Source: Schaalia sp. lx-260 (GTDB taxonomy: Bacteria; Actinomycetota; Actinomycetes; Actinomycetales; Actinomycetaceae). Taken from it: 64,000 bases of DNA. Positions 1 through 10,566 of the stretch are shown in pieces. The DNA is taken from NCBI RefSeq assembly GCF_021083645.1, contig NZ_JAJNRQ010000004.1:62001-126000 (forward strand). Direction: 5' to 3'. The position numbers and the translations under genes were made by a program. Each line of letters starts with the position of its first letter. Positions within the stretch are counted from its first letter, which is position 1. The notes below the pieces were generated by a model. That model was not told the DNA's origin, ran no database searches, and worked only from the letters and a program-made list of their open reading frames with translations.

Positions 1-84
1 CGAAAGGTGGAATCAGGTGGGCAGGAAGCAGGTCAACAGATTGCATATGTACATCATGGCGCACATAGGGCGGTTCCGCATACA

Positions 85-378
85 TCAGAACCACCCTATG
101 AACATGCTCTTGGAAAGATCTGTAGTATCGCTCCCTAGTTTTCTCACAGGAACCTCAAGCCCCATTCTTGAAGCTTGCCGAACTGATTCAGGAGGGCCGC
201 AGGTGTTATAGGAGGCGATCAGAACTGTTTCAGGTTTCCGCACGCTTATTTCCTTTATGTTGTTTTTGTCAGAAAAACAATGGGGAACGCAAGCGGAAAT
301 AATGATGAGAGCAACCAGAGGCACGCTCAGGATTTCACTGTCGTACTTCCAGTGATAATGCCTGAGAGTCCTCAGCAC
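85..378 (-). CDS. Hypothetical lipoprotein-like small protein, possibly frameshifted
   Basis: A 97-residue frame starts inside the 3' end of clpB. It has a basic N-terminus, a hydrophobic stretch (residues about 17-29) and a lipobox-like ISAC, so it could encode an exported lipoprotein. No family is recognised. After a shift of reading frame, another open frame runs on the same strand from about position 154 to the left window edge and contains plausible coding sequence (for example [14 protein letters not shown]). The two frames overlap between 85 and 154, so a single frameshift could join them into one longer, edge-truncated gene. It may also be only a chance ORF downstream of clpB. Confidence 0.28.
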   Translation of the reverse strand: MLRTLRHYHWKYDSEILSVPLVALIIISACVPHCFSDKNNIKEISVRKPETVLIASYNTCGPPESVRQASRMGLEVPVRKLGSDTTDLSKSMFIGWF

Positions 379-2950
379 GTGTCACCACGATGGTATCGCC
401 TTCTGTGACTTTATTTGCCAGTAGCAGACGCGCTAATGGGTCACCGATTTCGCGCTGAATAAAACGCTTCAACGGTCGTGCTCCATACGCCGGGTCATAA
501 CCACGTGAGGACACATATGCTTTCGCCGCGTCATCCACGTGTAGGGTAATCCTACGATCAGATAAACGTTTACCTAGATCAGCGACCATCAGATCAACGA
601 TGCTGTTGATTTCTTGAAGTGATAATGGGTCAAAGAAAACAATCTCATCCAGCCTATTCACAAATTCCGGTTTGAATGAGTGGCGAACGATAGCCATTGT
701 TTGTTCGCGTTTTTCTTCTTCACCTAGTACGGGGTCTGCTAAGTATTGCGAACCCAGATTCGAGGTCAAGATGAGTACAACATTACGGAAATCAACGGTA
801 CGCCCTTGACCGTCCGTTAAACGCCCATCATCAAGGACTTGAAGCAAGATATCGTAAACTTCCGGGTCAGCTTTTTCTACCTCGTCAAGAAGGACTACAC
901 AGTACGGGCGACGACGCACAGCTTCAGTGAGCTGCCCACCTTGTTCGTAGCCTACATATCCCGGAGGGGCACCGACCAGACGCGACACAGAGTGTTTCTC
1001 TGAATATTCACTCATGTCGATACGAACCATTGCACCTTCATCGTCAAAGAGGAATTCTGCGAGCGATTTTGCCAGCTCTGTTTTACCGACACCTGTTGGC
1101 CCAAGGAATAAGAATGATCCTGTTGGACGGTCAGGATCTGCGATACCGGCACGTGAACGCCTCACCGCATGTGACACTGCGGCAACGGCTTTTTCTTGTC
1201 CTATCAGCCGTTGAGCGATTACTTTTTCCATATGGAGCAATCGTTCTGTTTCTGTTTGCAATAGTTTCCCTGTCGGAATACCTGTCCACGCTTGAACAAC
1301 TTCAGCAATTTCAGTGGGACCAACTTTTTCAGCAATCATTGGTTCTGTTGCATCTGTTGTTCGCATATCCGTTGTATGCGCTTCATGTTCTTGCGCTTGA
1401 GCGATTTGACGCTCCACTGCGGGAATCTCACCATTTTGTAGGCGGCCTGCCTCGTCCCAACGGTTTTCACGAATCGCAAGGTCAAGGGCTGTACGCAGTT
1501 CATCGAGTTGGACACGTAAATCACCTACACGGTTATGTCCGGCCTTTTCAGTTTCCCATCGGGCAGTAAGGGCAGCGAGTTCTTCTTGCTCATCAGCAAG
1601 GTCAGCACGCAGTTTCATTAAACGTTCTTGTGTGGCGTTGTCTTTCCCATCTGGGTCAGATTGCGTCAGATATGATTCTTCCATCCGCAGACGATCAACG
1701 CTGCGGCGACGTTCGTCAATTTCAACGGGGCTGGAATCAAGTTCCATACGTAGACGTGAAGCTGCCTCATCAATAAGGTCAATTGCTTTATCAGGTAACT
1801 GCCTGCCTGTAATGTAGCGGTGTGACAACTGAGCAGCCGCCACGAGCGCACCATCAGAAATTGTCACTTTATGGTGCGCTTCGTATTTCGGCGCGATTCC
1901 ACGCAAAATAGCAATCGTGTCCTCAACGGATGGTTCATCGACAAATACTTGTTGGAAACGCCGTTCTAAAGCAGGGTCTTTTTCGATATTTTCTCTGTAC
2001 TCATCGAGCGTTGTCGCGCCCACCATACGCAGTTCACCGCGCGCCAGCATGGGTTTGAGCATATTACTGGCATCCATGGCACCTTCTGCTCCACCGCCTG
2101 CACCAACCACAGTGTGTAGTTCGTCAATGAAAGTAATGACTTCACCGTTGGATTGTTCGATTTCTGCGAGGACTGCTTTGAGTCGTTCCTCGAATTCGCC
2201 GCGATATTTAGCCCCTGCAACCATAGATGCTAAGTCGAGGGCTATCAGTCGTTTCTCACGCAGGGACTGCGGAATGTCACCTGCGACAATGCGTTGCGCA
2301 AGTCCTTCAACAACGGCTGTTTTACCGACACCAGGTTCACCGATAAGGACGGGATTATTTTTTGTACGTCGTGATAGTACTTGGATGACACGTCGTATCT
2401 GCGTGTCACGCCCAATAACGGGGTCTAGTTTTCCTTCACGCGCCATTTCAGTGAGGTCACGGCCGTATTTACTCAGGGCTTCATATGTTCCTTCCGGATT
2501 TGGGGAAGTCACTGGCAGTGGACGTAAATTGCGTAATGCATTTTCGAGGGCACTGACCGTTACGCCATTACGAGTAAGAATCTGACCTGCTTCGCTTGTG
2601 CTGGCTGTCAGAGCGATAAGCAGGTGTTCGGTTGATACGTACTGATCTCCGCCATCTTTTGCTCTTTTTTGCGCATCAGCAATGATGTGTGCGACATCAG
2701 TGTGGGTACGAGGCTGAGTAGTGTTTCCTATCTGTGAGGGGAGGTTGGCTAGCTCTTGTCGTACTTGCGCGCTTATGTGCTGCCGGTCCGCTCCGATTGC
2801 ATCCAGCAGGGAGAGCGCGATCCCATCATGCTGTTCCATAAGTGCGTGAAGTATATGCGTTGCTGTGACTTCTGGATTTCCTGCGCTTTGAGCACTCTGG
2901 AGGGCTGAGGCGATAGCTTGCCCTGCTTTTGTTGTGAATGTGTCAGTCAT
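335..2950 (-). CDS. clpB: ATP-dependent disaggregase ClpB
   Basis: Hsp104/ClpB-type AAA+ chaperone that pulls polypeptides out of aggregates together with DnaK/DnaJ/GrpE in the cytoplasm. The 871 residues match the family length. In order: two Clp-N repeats (about 1-145), the first AAA+ module with Walker A GEPGVGKT near residue 205, a coiled-coil middle domain (about 400-530) that separates ClpB from ClpA/C, and the second AAA+ module with GPTGVGKT near 607, followed by the C-terminal D2-small domain. The ATG at 2950 has a purine-rich ribosome-binding site (GGGGGAAAG) just upstream. A HAIR-type inverted repeat lies about 120 bases before the start, so control by HspR, encoded in this same window, is expected. 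It is monocistronic or followed only by the small doubtful frame at the left edge. Confidence 0.97.
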   Translation of the reverse strand: MTDTFTTKAGQAIASALQSAQSAGNPEVTATHILHALMEQHDGIALSLLDAIGADRQHISAQVRQELANLPSQIGNTTQPRTHTDVAHIIADAQKRAKDGGDQYVSTEHLLIALTASTSEAGQILTRNGVTVSALENALRNLRPLPVTSPNPEGTYEALSKYGRDLTEMAREGKLDPVIGRDTQIRRVIQVLSRRTKNNPVLIGEPGVGKTAVVEGLAQRIVAGDIPQSLREKRLIALDLASMVAGAKYRGEFEERLKAVLAEIEQSNGEVITFIDELHTVVGAGGGAEGAMDASNMLKPMLARGELRMVGATTLDEYRENIEKDPALERRFQQVFVDEPSVEDTIAILRGIAPKYEAHHKVTISDGALVAAAQLSHRYITGRQLPDKAIDLIDEAASRLRMELDSSPVEIDERRRSVDRLRMEESYLTQSDPDGKDNATQERLMKLRADLADEQEELAALTARWETEKAGHNRVGDLRVQLDELRTALDLAIRENRWDEAGRLQNGEIPAVERQIAQAQEHEAHTTDMRTTDATEPMIAEKVGPTEIAEVVQAWTGIPTGKLLQTETERLLHMEKVIAQRLIGQEKAVAAVSHAVRRSRAGIADPDRPTGSFLFLGPTGVGKTELAKSLAEFLFDDEGAMVRIDMSEYSEKHSVSRLVGAPPGYVGYEQGGQLTEAVRRRPYCVVLLDEVEKADPEVYDILLQVLDDGRLTDGQGRTVDFRNVVLILTSNLGSQYLADPVLGEEEKREQTMAIVRHSFKPEFVNRLDEIVFFDPLSLQEINSIVDLMVADLGKRLSDRRITLHVDDAAKAYVSSRGYDPAYGARPLKRFIQREIGDPLARLLLANKVTEGDTIVVTRAEDSQALSLEVRQ

Positions 2951-3069
2951 CTTTCCCCCAGTTCTGTTATCTGAGCAGTCAGAAAGAGGAATGATGAAGG
3001 TTTTTATGGGTCATATTCGATTTCTGCCTGCATGTGGGTGGTGATTTTGTATTTTCACCACATCTTCAT

Positions 3070-3096
3070 AAAGTTGAGTCTAGTACGCTCAACTTT
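3070..3096. promoter_or_regulatory. HAIR operator (HspR-binding site) of clpB
   Basis: The inverted repeat GTTGAGT-N7-GCTCAAC, extended by AAA/TTT on both sides, closely resembles the HspR consensus CTTGAGT-N7-ACTCAAG. It lies about 120 bases upstream of the clpB start and is nearly identical to the distal site in front of dnaK, sharing the spacer beginning CTAGT. Binding by the HspR of this window is inferred from the known actinobacterial regulon. Confidence 0.85.
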
Positions 3097-3176
3097 CTTT
3101 TGCATGACGAAAATATAGGCTGTGGATAGCGGAATTCTTTTCCACAAAAGAACATTCACCTATCGCAACCGACACC

Positions 3177-3232
3177 CACATACACGAATGTCACGGCAAG
3201 AACATAGTCTCACCGTGACACTCGCACACATA
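3177..3232. repeat. 56-bp hairpin repeat, copy A
   Basis: Fifty-three of 56 bases are identical to the copy at 3823-3878, in the same orientation. The element contains the inverted repeat GTCACGG ... CCGTGAC around a 16-base loop. It sits 16 bases past the stop codon of the small membrane gene on the minus strand, the same 3'-flanking position that copy B has relative to asnB. It could be a repeated 3' stabiliser or terminator hairpin (REP-like); no U-tract follows. Confidence 0.8.
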
Positions 3233-3248
3233 ACAAGCAGGTGACTCC

Positions 3249-3449
3249 TTAACGATGTTCACCTTCTACAAGTCCCCTATTTGCATACCATCGATAAATA
3301 AATGGTCGCAGGATACGCATAAGGAGCAAAGCCAGCAACAAGCTCAGCAGTAAGCGGTTAAGTAGCGCCCAATCAGAAACTATTGCGAAAAACACCTGAA
3401 AAATCATGTAAGAACCCATACTCACCATGTAAGTTACACGACGCATCAT
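3249..3449 (-). CDS. Small two-helix membrane protein, unknown function
   Basis: About 66 residues. After a short basic N-terminus there are two hydrophobic segments (roughly residues 8-24 and 29-46) and a charged C-terminal tail with Arg and Glu. The ATG at 3449 is preferred over the in-frame GTG at 3455 because AGG lies five bases upstream of it (ATAGGTGATAATG). No family is recognised. It stands alone between clpB and asnB, with a hairpin repeat directly 3' of its stop and a copy of that repeat 3' of the next gene. The protein is short, so the gene call rests mainly on the ribosome-binding site and membrane character. Confidence 0.5.
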   Translation of the reverse strand: MMRRVTYMVSMGSYMIFQVFFAIVSDWALLNRLLLSLLLALLLMRILRPFIYRWYANRGLVEGEHR

Positions 3450-3822
3450 TATCACCTATGAAAAAATTGATGAAAGAACGCTTCCAGCTATCATCGTTCC
3501 CACCGAGCAGGTTAACGAATTACTATTACACCATTCCTGAATGCTCCGATAAATCTTCGCACTATTCGCTCTATTTAGCTGATAATTAGTGTTATTCACT
3601 AAACAAAAGAACTGTAGCAAATATAGTTGAATAAAGGCGATTTTTCATCAAACCTCCACAGACACATTCACATCATAATCACGAATAATTATTAAATAAA
3701 TATTTAATTAATTCATGATTTTCGCCCACTATATCAACATACGAAACCCACGACACATTCCAGACAGGACGAAACCTAAAAAATACCTCAATGCTACACA
3801 TTGACACGCAACGATAGGCCAC
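3450..3822. other. AT-rich gene-free stretch
   Basis: Upstream region of the small membrane gene. It is visibly AT-rich, especially around 3685-3720 with runs of AATAAAT/TTTAATTAATT, and has no credible ORF on either strand. AT-richness of this kind is typical of Lsr2-bound DNA in actinobacteria, but that is only an inference. Confidence 0.5.
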
Positions 3823-3878
3823 CACATACACGAATGCCACGGCAAGAACACAGCCTCACCGTGACACTCGCACACATA
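3823..3878. repeat. 56-bp hairpin repeat, copy B
   Basis: Second copy of the element at 3177-3232, with three substitutions (all T to C on the plus strand). One change weakens the inverted repeat (GCCACGG against CCGTGAC). It lies 60 bases beyond the asnB stop codon on the minus strand. Confidence 0.8.
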
Positions 3879-3938
3879 GCGCGCCCCTAGCCGTCACCAC
3901 CCCTTATAGAGCACAGCAATAAGGACACAGCCCATCTA

Positions 3939-6686
3939 CTACATCTCATCACGATCAAAAACCACAGCCATTGGAGTTTGCTGACTGCCCTGACCCAACG
4001 GATTATCAGCAAATTGCAGCTCATAATGCTCAGCTGACAAACCCGCATGTAAACCTAAAACATTACGACCAATATCATTCGCATCCATCACGACAACCCC
4101 ATCGAAAGTATCACGGAAAGATTCAGGGACCGCCTCACGAATAATCGCAGTTAAATGCTGTGCCACTGCATCAGGATCTTTCGGTGGCAACTTCGCCGAT
4201 ACATTCGACGGATACACCGAATACTCCGTAGGACCATCAATAGCACGCACATTCGCACCTGCTAAATCGTAGAAAACACCCTTTTTACCACGAAGCTTAC
4301 CTACAACACTGCCAGCCGCAGCATACAAAATACGACCCAAACCAGCCTCATCAATTGCAAGCTGCATCGTCACTGGATCACCTAAACCAATACCAGCCGG
4401 CGTGCGCGTCACACACTTTGACAACTGTTTCGCAGCAAACGAAGGTTTCACTTCCCAAACAAACCACGAACGTCCCTGCATAATCGCAATGATTTTTTCT
4501 GAAACAGTGAGATTCCATCGGCGCCCCTGCGTAGCTACACGATCATCCTCATCACCCAAAGATTCCAAATCCTTGAAAAAATCCGTCACATAGCGCGTAA
4601 TTTCCGTGTCCATATCACTGTCCGCAGAAAACTTTTCTGTCTGCAATGGATAACGACGCGATACTGTGCCATCAGGCAAAACAATATCCAACTGCTTGCC
4701 TTCATTTGCTTCCAAAGGAGTATGCGCATCCGGCGGCAAAAACTTGCCATGCTCAGACAAATCACGCGCATCATGACCCGCATCTAAGTCAGCGCCTAAA
4801 TCGTCACTATCCAAATAGATACGCGCCCACAATTCCACATTAACTAAACGCCAGAACAGCATAGTCGAAGCATCATTACGCCCATTAATAAAATCATCAA
4901 AAGTTTTCAAAACTTCCGCTTGATTGAACCACGGACGCTGCCCAAAGGAACGCGAGGACAAAATATCAAAAATTTCACCCTTGATACGGCGGAACCATTC
5001 ATCTTCAGGAGTAGTAAAACCAATCTTATTACGACGCAAACGAATAGAATCCGGAACCAAACCTGCTACCGCTCGACGCAGTACGTTCTTATTCCAACCG
5101 GAGGTAATAATCGCCTCATCAGAAAGAGAAAAGAGGAACTTCACCGTGTCCTTGTCAAGGAAAGGCACCCGCCCTTCCAAAGAGAAACGCATAGTATTAC
5201 GGTCCTCATAGCGCAGCAGCGAAGGCAAAGAATTATGGAAAAGATCCTGAATCAGGCGCTCTTTTAAGTTATCGCGCACCACATCCATACGCTCATCCGC
5301 ATAACGCTGTGCAAAATCTTGATTAAATAACGTATGCGCATGAACCGGCCTGCGGCGACGCACCTTATCCATCGCAGTAAAACGCCCCAGACGCGCCAGA
5401 ACATCAGCGCTACGCGCCACTTCCGCCGCTAAAGCCGCATGACGACCCTGCGCGCGTAACTGTCGGAAATAGACGAAATAATACGGGATATAACCGGCCA
5501 TCATTTCATCAGCACCCTGACCATCCAAAAGTACCGTGACAGATTTCGCGGCCTCACGCATCACTACATATTGCGCATAAGGACCCGTTGAAATAGTGGG
5601 TTCTTCCTGCGTGCGCACAAAATCAACCATGTCATTTTTGAACTGGTCCGCGCTTGGGTAAATCTTATGTGCCTGCACATGCCCTTCACATGCAGCCAAA
5701 GCATCATCCACATAGCGTTCCTCATCATTGAGCGAACCTGGGAAAACAGCAGAGAAAGTATTTTGACGCGCACCCACAGCCGAAGTGGAACGATCAGCGC
5801 CTTGTGAAAGCATTTGATTAATGATGAGGGCAACTGTTGTCGAATCTAAACCACCCGATAATGAGGTGCCCACAGGAACTTCAGATTGCAAGCGTTCACG
5901 GACAGATTCTACGAGGCGTTCTTGATACTCGCGCACAGTCTCCGCGTCTAAAGGACGATTAATCTGAGCAGCGGCGCGTAATTCCTCTTTCAGGGAAGTG
6001 TATGACGAGTACTCAATACCGTCTTCACTTACCGTCACCATTTCACCTGGCATGAGACGCGTAATTCCACGGAAGAATGTGCGCGGATTATCTTCATGAA
6101 TACGGAAAGCTAAGTAGCGGTACACTGTGCGGTCATCAGCGCGACGTGCAACCAAACCGGTTGCAAGAATTGTTTTCAGTTCAGAAGCAAAGACAATATT
6201 TGGACCCTGCGTAGATGGCGCGTCCATTTGCTGTGACAAATCTGCGATGTACAGCGGCTTAATACCAAAATGGTCACGCGACAATGTGAGGACACGATCA
6301 ACGCTATCCCAAATTGCCACACCCCACATGCCATCCATACGATCAAAAAAAGCCGACCCGTACGTGGCAAAGCCTTCGAGGACTACCTCCGTGTCAGAGT
6401 CCGTTCGCATATGCACGCCTGCGGCTTCAAGTTCTGCTCTCAACGGTAAGTAGTTGTAGCATTCACCGTTGTAGATGATGGTGTAACGACCATCAGCACT
6501 TGTCATTGGCTGAGCGCCACTTTCACGTGCCAAAATCGCTAGGCGACGGTGAGAAAGTCCCACACCTTCATCAGTGAACACACCTTGACCGTCTGGCCCA
6601 CGATGACACTGACATGCATTCATTAATTCAAGAATGTCCTGTTTTAACCGAGGGTCATGACCGTAATAGCCACCGATTCCGCACAT
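3939..6686 (-). CDS. asnB: Asparagine synthetase fused to a CofE-like (F420-0:glutamate ligase-like) domain
   Basis: Residues 1-625 are a class-II glutamine-dependent asparagine synthetase. Cys2 (MCGIGG) is the glutaminase nucleophile, residues 1-210 form the glutaminase domain, and the synthetase domain carries the pyrophosphate-loop motif SGGLDS (277-282) and LEGRVPFLD near 503-511. The protein does not stop at the usual 610-650 residues. A linker (about 630-665) leads to a further 250-residue domain. That domain has SEKIIAIMQGR (729-739), an IDGPT motif (816-820), VVVMDANDIGRNVLG (864-878) and DNPLGQGSQQTP (894-905). These resemble the CofE/FbiB-type F420-0:L-glutamate ligase family and its uncharacterised relatives in bacteria that make no F420. 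The frame is continuous, so this is a true fusion as sequenced. No F420 gene is seen nearby. The second domain's substrate is unknown; an amide- or gamma-glutamyl-ligase role is inference. Confidence 0.9.
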   Translation of the reverse strand: MCGIGGYYGHDPRLKQDILELMNACQCHRGPDGQGVFTDEGVGLSHRRLAILARESGAQPMTSADGRYTIIYNGECYNYLPLRAELEAAGVHMRTDSDTEVVLEGFATYGSAFFDRMDGMWGVAIWDSVDRVLTLSRDHFGIKPLYIADLSQQMDAPSTQGPNIVFASELKTILATGLVARRADDRTVYRYLAFRIHEDNPRTFFRGITRLMPGEMVTVSEDGIEYSSYTSLKEELRAAAQINRPLDAETVREYQERLVESVRERLQSEVPVGTSLSGGLDSTTVALIINQMLSQGADRSTSAVGARQNTFSAVFPGSLNDEERYVDDALAACEGHVQAHKIYPSADQFKNDMVDFVRTQEEPTISTGPYAQYVVMREAAKSVTVLLDGQGADEMMAGYIPYYFVYFRQLRAQGRHAALAAEVARSADVLARLGRFTAMDKVRRRRPVHAHTLFNQDFAQRYADERMDVVRDNLKERLIQDLFHNSLPSLLRYEDRNTMRFSLEGRVPFLDKDTVKFLFSLSDEAIITSGWNKNVLRRAVAGLVPDSIRLRRNKIGFTTPEDEWFRRIKGEIFDILSSRSFGQRPWFNQAEVLKTFDDFINGRNDASTMLFWRLVNVELWARIYLDSDDLGADLDAGHDARDLSEHGKFLPPDAHTPLEANEGKQLDIVLPDGTVSRRYPLQTEKFSADSDMDTEITRYVTDFFKDLESLGDEDDRVATQGRRWNLTVSEKIIAIMQGRSWFVWEVKPSFAAKQLSKCVTRTPAGIGLGDPVTMQLAIDEAGLGRILYAAAGSVVGKLRGKKGVFYDLAGANVRAIDGPTEYSVYPSNVSAKLPPKDPDAVAQHLTAIIREAVPESFRDTFDGVVVMDANDIGRNVLGLHAGLSAEHYELQFADNPLGQGSQQTPMAVVFDRDEM

Positions 6687-6830
6687 ATCTTGCCGTCCTA
6701 CTCTTTTCGTCTTTCTTGTGAACTATACGGGCTGGTCAGGAAAGAACCCACTGAGCAACGCATAAATTCGGATAAAGACACCGTCATCCTAGAAGCGTCA
6801 TCTGATGATGCCAACAATATACATGGATTG

Positions 6831-7589
6831 CTACAATCTTAAACCTGCACGTATAGAATTTCGTCGCCTATTCACATGAAGCAACTTCACGACACCAACA
6901 ACAGTAACAATAATTCCACACAGTCCTACAATAGAAGCCCACACAAATGCGCGCGTACCGAAATCAAGGATATTTTCCTGAGAGTAGAAACTCATCCCCT
7001 CCAAGGTAAAACTCCCCTCACCTTCACAGGTCAGCGCGTAGCTCCCCGCCTCCAAATCATAGATCTGAAAACCTGCCATTAGTGAGGTCGTTTCCATCGG
7101 ATGCGCCACACCGTCCTGCCCTGTCATCGTGCAGGAATAGACATCAGGACGCGAAGCCGCCACAAAATACGAACCCGAAGCATCCACACTCACCATGTCA
7201 CCATTATTCAATGTACGAACAGTGGATACCTTTTCCATAAGCGAGCCATTCACCATTAATGACCCCAAGAAAACCAGAGGAGCCACAAGGAACATGACGA
7301 ACAGGCCCAACACCACAATCCACACCGAAGGAGCACGTGAAGGCAACGAGGGGCCAGAATACGCTGGAGCAGCATACAGCTGATGCCCCACGGGAACACC
7401 AGTTGGCCCACCCTGAAATTGAGGAACAGGTAACGGACCCTGCGGATTCACCTCACCATATTGAGGCCAAGGCGTTGAACCTGCACCATCATTCCCCTCA
7501 TATGTTGAAGAATGAGCCGAGGCGTGAGCACCCTCCTGTGAAGGGCTGACACGTCGGCCGTAACGTGGTTCTTCGGAAAGATCAGCCAT
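6831..7589 (-). CDS. Pro-rich membrane protein with two transmembrane segments
   Basis: The 252-residue product starts at the ATG at 7589, which has a strong ribosome-binding site (GCAGGAGG) nine bases upstream; the longer in-frame start is less likely. Residues 1-87 are disordered and rich in Pro, Gly and Ser. A transmembrane helix (89-113) is followed by a domain of about 95 residues with two cysteines (Cys153 and Cys188, possibly disulfide-bonded). A second helix (214-239) and a basic tail follow. The basic C-terminus suggests that both ends are cytoplasmic and the middle domain is outside. No family is recognised. It sits alone between asnB and clpC, both on the same strand but well separated. 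Confidence 0.7.
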   Translation of the reverse strand: MADLSEEPRYGRRVSPSQEGAHASAHSSTYEGNDGAGSTPWPQYGEVNPQGPLPVPQFQGGPTGVPVGHQLYAAPAYSGPSLPSRAPSVWIVVLGLFVMFLVAPLVFLGSLMVNGSLMEKVSTVRTLNNGDMVSVDASGSYFVAASRPDVYSCTMTGQDGVAHPMETTSLMAGFQIYDLEAGSYALTCEGEGSFTLEGMSFYSQENILDFGTRAFVWASIVGLCGIIVTVVGVVKLLHVNRRRNSIRAGLRL

Positions 7590-7831
7590 AAAAGTACGCC
7601 TCCTGCAACATGGGAATGCACATCCATTAGACCACACAATAGCGGGGAAAAGGTGAGCCGCGCAGCCTAAGAGCTACACGGCCCACACATGAGAAACGTT
7701 CACACTGTCACATCACATATGTCATATGTTCCATGCCAACAGGTGAACCTTTCTGAACCGTCAGATAAACACCAGTCGCACTGCCCGCAAAAGTATCGAC
7801 TCAATGAAAATCTGACACACCTGATTCACAT

Positions 7832-10303
7832 TCACTGACCGTTAAACGTGAATTCTCGGTCAAACCCTTCGCCGCTCACGCCGACCGTCACAACCTGCCC
7901 CGCAACAATGTCACCGAACAAAATACGCTCAGACAAAGCATCCTCAATGTCACGTTGAATCGCTCGACGCAAAGGACGCGCACCCAAAACAGGATCAAAA
8001 CCACGATCAGCTAACAAAGCGCGAGCCTCATCTGTGAGCTGAAGTTTCATATCCTGAGCTTCCATACGGATCGCAAGCTGAGCAATCATCAAATCAACGA
8101 TCTGAGTGATCTGTTCCTTCGTGAGCGGTGGGAACACGATCGTGTCATCCACACGGTTCAAAAACTCGGGACGGAAATGCTGCTTAAGTTCTTCTGCAAC
8201 TTTCGCTTTCATCCGCGAATAATCATGCGTCAAATTATCAGCAGACTGGAAGCCCGTCAGAACACCTTTATTGATATCCCGCGTCCCCAAGTTCGTTGTC
8301 ATAATGATGACAGTGTTCTTAAAGTCCACTTTACGACCCTGCGAATCAGTCAAACGACCTTCTTCAAGGATTTGCAATAGGGAGTTGAAAATATCCGGAT
8401 GCGCCTTTTCAACCTCATCAAAAAGAACAACACTGAATGGACGACGACGAACCTTCTCGGTCAACTGGCCACCTTCATCATAGCCAACATAACCCGGAGG
8501 AGCACCGAACATACGAGAAGCCGTGTGCTTTTCAGAAAATTCCGACATATCAAGCTGAATCAAAGCATCCTCATCACCAAAGAGGAACTCAGCGAGCGCT
8601 TTAGCTAACTCAGTCTTACCCACACCCGTCGGGCCAGCAAAAATGAAAGAACCACCCGGACGTTTCGGATCCTTCAAACCGGAACGTGTACGACGAATCG
8701 ACTGGGATAGTGCTTTAACAGCCTCATCCTGACCGATAACACGCTTATGCAGTTCTTCTTCCATACGCAAAAGTTTCGCGGATTCTGTTTGCGTCAACTT
8801 AAAGACTGGAATACCGGTAGACATCGCCAAAACCTCAGCGATTTCATCTTCCGTTACCTCAGCAAGCTCATCAGAAGCCCCGCCCTTCCATGCTTCCTCT
8901 TTATTTTGACGTTCCTGCGTTAAAGAGGACTCTTCATCACGCAACGAAGCAGCTTTTTCAAAGTCCTGATCGTCGATAGCTGATTCTTTTTCACGACGAA
9001 CCTGCGCGATCTTCTCATCCAATTCACGTAACTCCGGTGGCGCAGTCATACGCGCAATATGCATACGCGCCCCAGCCTCATCCATCAGATCAATGGCTTT
9101 GTCCGGCAAGAAACGATCTGAAATATACCTGTCAGCAAGCTCCGCAGCTGCTTCAATTGCCCCATCAGTGATAATCACACGATGATGAGCTTCGTAACGA
9201 TCCCGCAGCCCTTTCAAAATCCCCGTGGTTTCAGCAACGGAAGGTTCTTCCACTTTCACAGGCTGGAAACGACGTTCCAAAGCAGCATCTTTTTCAATGT
9301 ACTTACGGTACTCATCGTTTGTTGTTGCACCGATAGTTTGAAGCTCACCACGGGCAAGCATAGGCTTTAACATCTGAGCCGCATCAATTGAACCTTCAGC
9401 AGCACCTGCACCAACCAACGTATGAATCTCGTCGATAAACAAAATAATGTCACCGCGTGTGCGGATTTCTTTCAGAACCTTCTTTAAGCGTTCCTCAAAG
9501 TCACCGCGATAACGTGAACCCGCTACCAAAGAACCCATATCCAATGAGTAAATCTGTTTATTCTTAATGGTTTCAGGGACATCACCATGAACAATTGCTT
9601 GCGCTAAACCTTCAACAACCGCTGTCTTACCAACACCAGGTTCACCAATGAGGACAGGGTTATTTTTTGTGCGCCGTGAAAGAACCTGCATGACACGTTC
9701 CATCTCAGTACGGCGACCAATAACGGGGTCCAGCTTGTTTTCACGGGCAGCCTGCGTAAGATTCCGTCCAAATTGTTCAAGAATCGCAGAATTAGCGCGC
9801 TCTGGTCCTGATGCTACTCCGCCACCTACGCCTACACTTTCGCGGCCTTCACCATCAGTAGCACGCTGGTATCCGGACAACAGTTGAATCACTGTCTCAC
9901 GTAACTTACTTAAGTCAACATCAAGCTTTGCTAACACCTCAGCAGCAACACCTTCGCCTTCTTTGAGCAAGCCCAATAAAAGGTGTTCCGTCCCAATGTA
10001 ATTGTGTCCTAGTTGCAAGGCTTCACGTAAAGATAATTCAAAAACACGTTTCGCACGTGGAGTGAAAGGAATATGCCCTTCCACTGGCTTTTGACCTTCA
10101 CCAATTGCGTCAATCACGGCAGCGCGCACATCGTCACGCTTCACCTCAACCATCTCTAAAGCTTTCGCAGCAACCCCTTCACCTTCAGTGATGAGGCCCA
10201 GCAGTAAATGCTCAGTTCCAATGTAATTATGGTTCAGGCTTCGCGCTTCATCCTGCGCGAGGACGACAACTCGCCGCGCTCGGTCAGTAAACCTTTCAAA
10301 CAT
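7832..10303 (-). CDS. clpC: ClpC ATPase, unfoldase partner of ClpP
   Basis: AAA+ unfoldase that feeds substrates to the ClpP protease. At 823 residues it has two Clp-N repeats (about 1-145), the first AAA+ module with GEPGVGKT near residue 210, a short central segment with a UVR-like motif ([12 protein letters not shown]), and the second AAA+ module with GPTGVGKT near 550. The short linker in place of a long coiled-coil domain distinguishes it from clpB in this window. The ATG at 10303 is chosen because the protein then begins [10 protein letters not shown], as in other ClpC proteins, with GGAAGG before it. In many actinobacteria clpC is controlled by ClgR. The upstream region has short inverted repeats (GCGCT/AGCGC at 10351-10368), but I cannot match them to a ClgR box. 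Confidence 0.96.
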   Translation of the reverse strand: MFERFTDRARRVVVLAQDEARSLNHNYIGTEHLLLGLITEGEGVAAKALEMVEVKRDDVRAAVIDAIGEGQKPVEGHIPFTPRAKRVFELSLREALQLGHNYIGTEHLLLGLLKEGEGVAAEVLAKLDVDLSKLRETVIQLLSGYQRATDGEGRESVGVGGGVASGPERANSAILEQFGRNLTQAARENKLDPVIGRRTEMERVMQVLSRRTKNNPVLIGEPGVGKTAVVEGLAQAIVHGDVPETIKNKQIYSLDMGSLVAGSRYRGDFEERLKKVLKEIRTRGDIILFIDEIHTLVGAGAAEGSIDAAQMLKPMLARGELQTIGATTNDEYRKYIEKDAALERRFQPVKVEEPSVAETTGILKGLRDRYEAHHRVIITDGAIEAAAELADRYISDRFLPDKAIDLMDEAGARMHIARMTAPPELRELDEKIAQVRREKESAIDDQDFEKAASLRDEESSLTQERQNKEEAWKGGASDELAEVTEDEIAEVLAMSTGIPVFKLTQTESAKLLRMEEELHKRVIGQDEAVKALSQSIRRTRSGLKDPKRPGGSFIFAGPTGVGKTELAKALAEFLFGDEDALIQLDMSEFSEKHTASRMFGAPPGYVGYDEGGQLTEKVRRRPFSVVLFDEVEKAHPDIFNSLLQILEEGRLTDSQGRKVDFKNTVIIMTTNLGTRDINKGVLTGFQSADNLTHDYSRMKAKVAEELKQHFRPEFLNRVDDTIVFPPLTKEQITQIVDLMIAQLAIRMEAQDMKLQLTDEARALLADRGFDPVLGARPLRRAIQRDIEDALSERILFGDIVAGQVVTVGVSGEGFDREFTFNGQ

Positions 10304-10566
10304 GATGTGCCCTTCCCCTCTCAACTATGTCAGCTTTTCTGAGCCACATAGCGCTGTTTATATAGCGCCTCAGTGATATGCAGATACGTTCCGACACTTT
10401 CATTGATTACAAGCCTAAAGGTCCGCGCACATTGATGCGTCCGTGTTCACCCAGAGCGTGAAAAGAACACCCTACATGCACACATCACTGCCACTCGTGT
10501 ATCGACAAAGCTATACCGGCAAGGAACACATCACTGCGGTCACGCCCGCAGGCCACCAGCCACAAC

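Noticed and set aside
1030-1569. Long plus-strand frame inside clpB (179 residues)
   Set aside because: It is an antisense shadow of a conserved gene, with no start signal or recognisable product.
10339-10373. A ClgR box or single hairpin upstream of clpC
   Set aside because: The CTGAG/CTCAG and GCGCT/AGCGC repeats have different centres and do not form one palindrome; I could not match them to a ClgR consensus.
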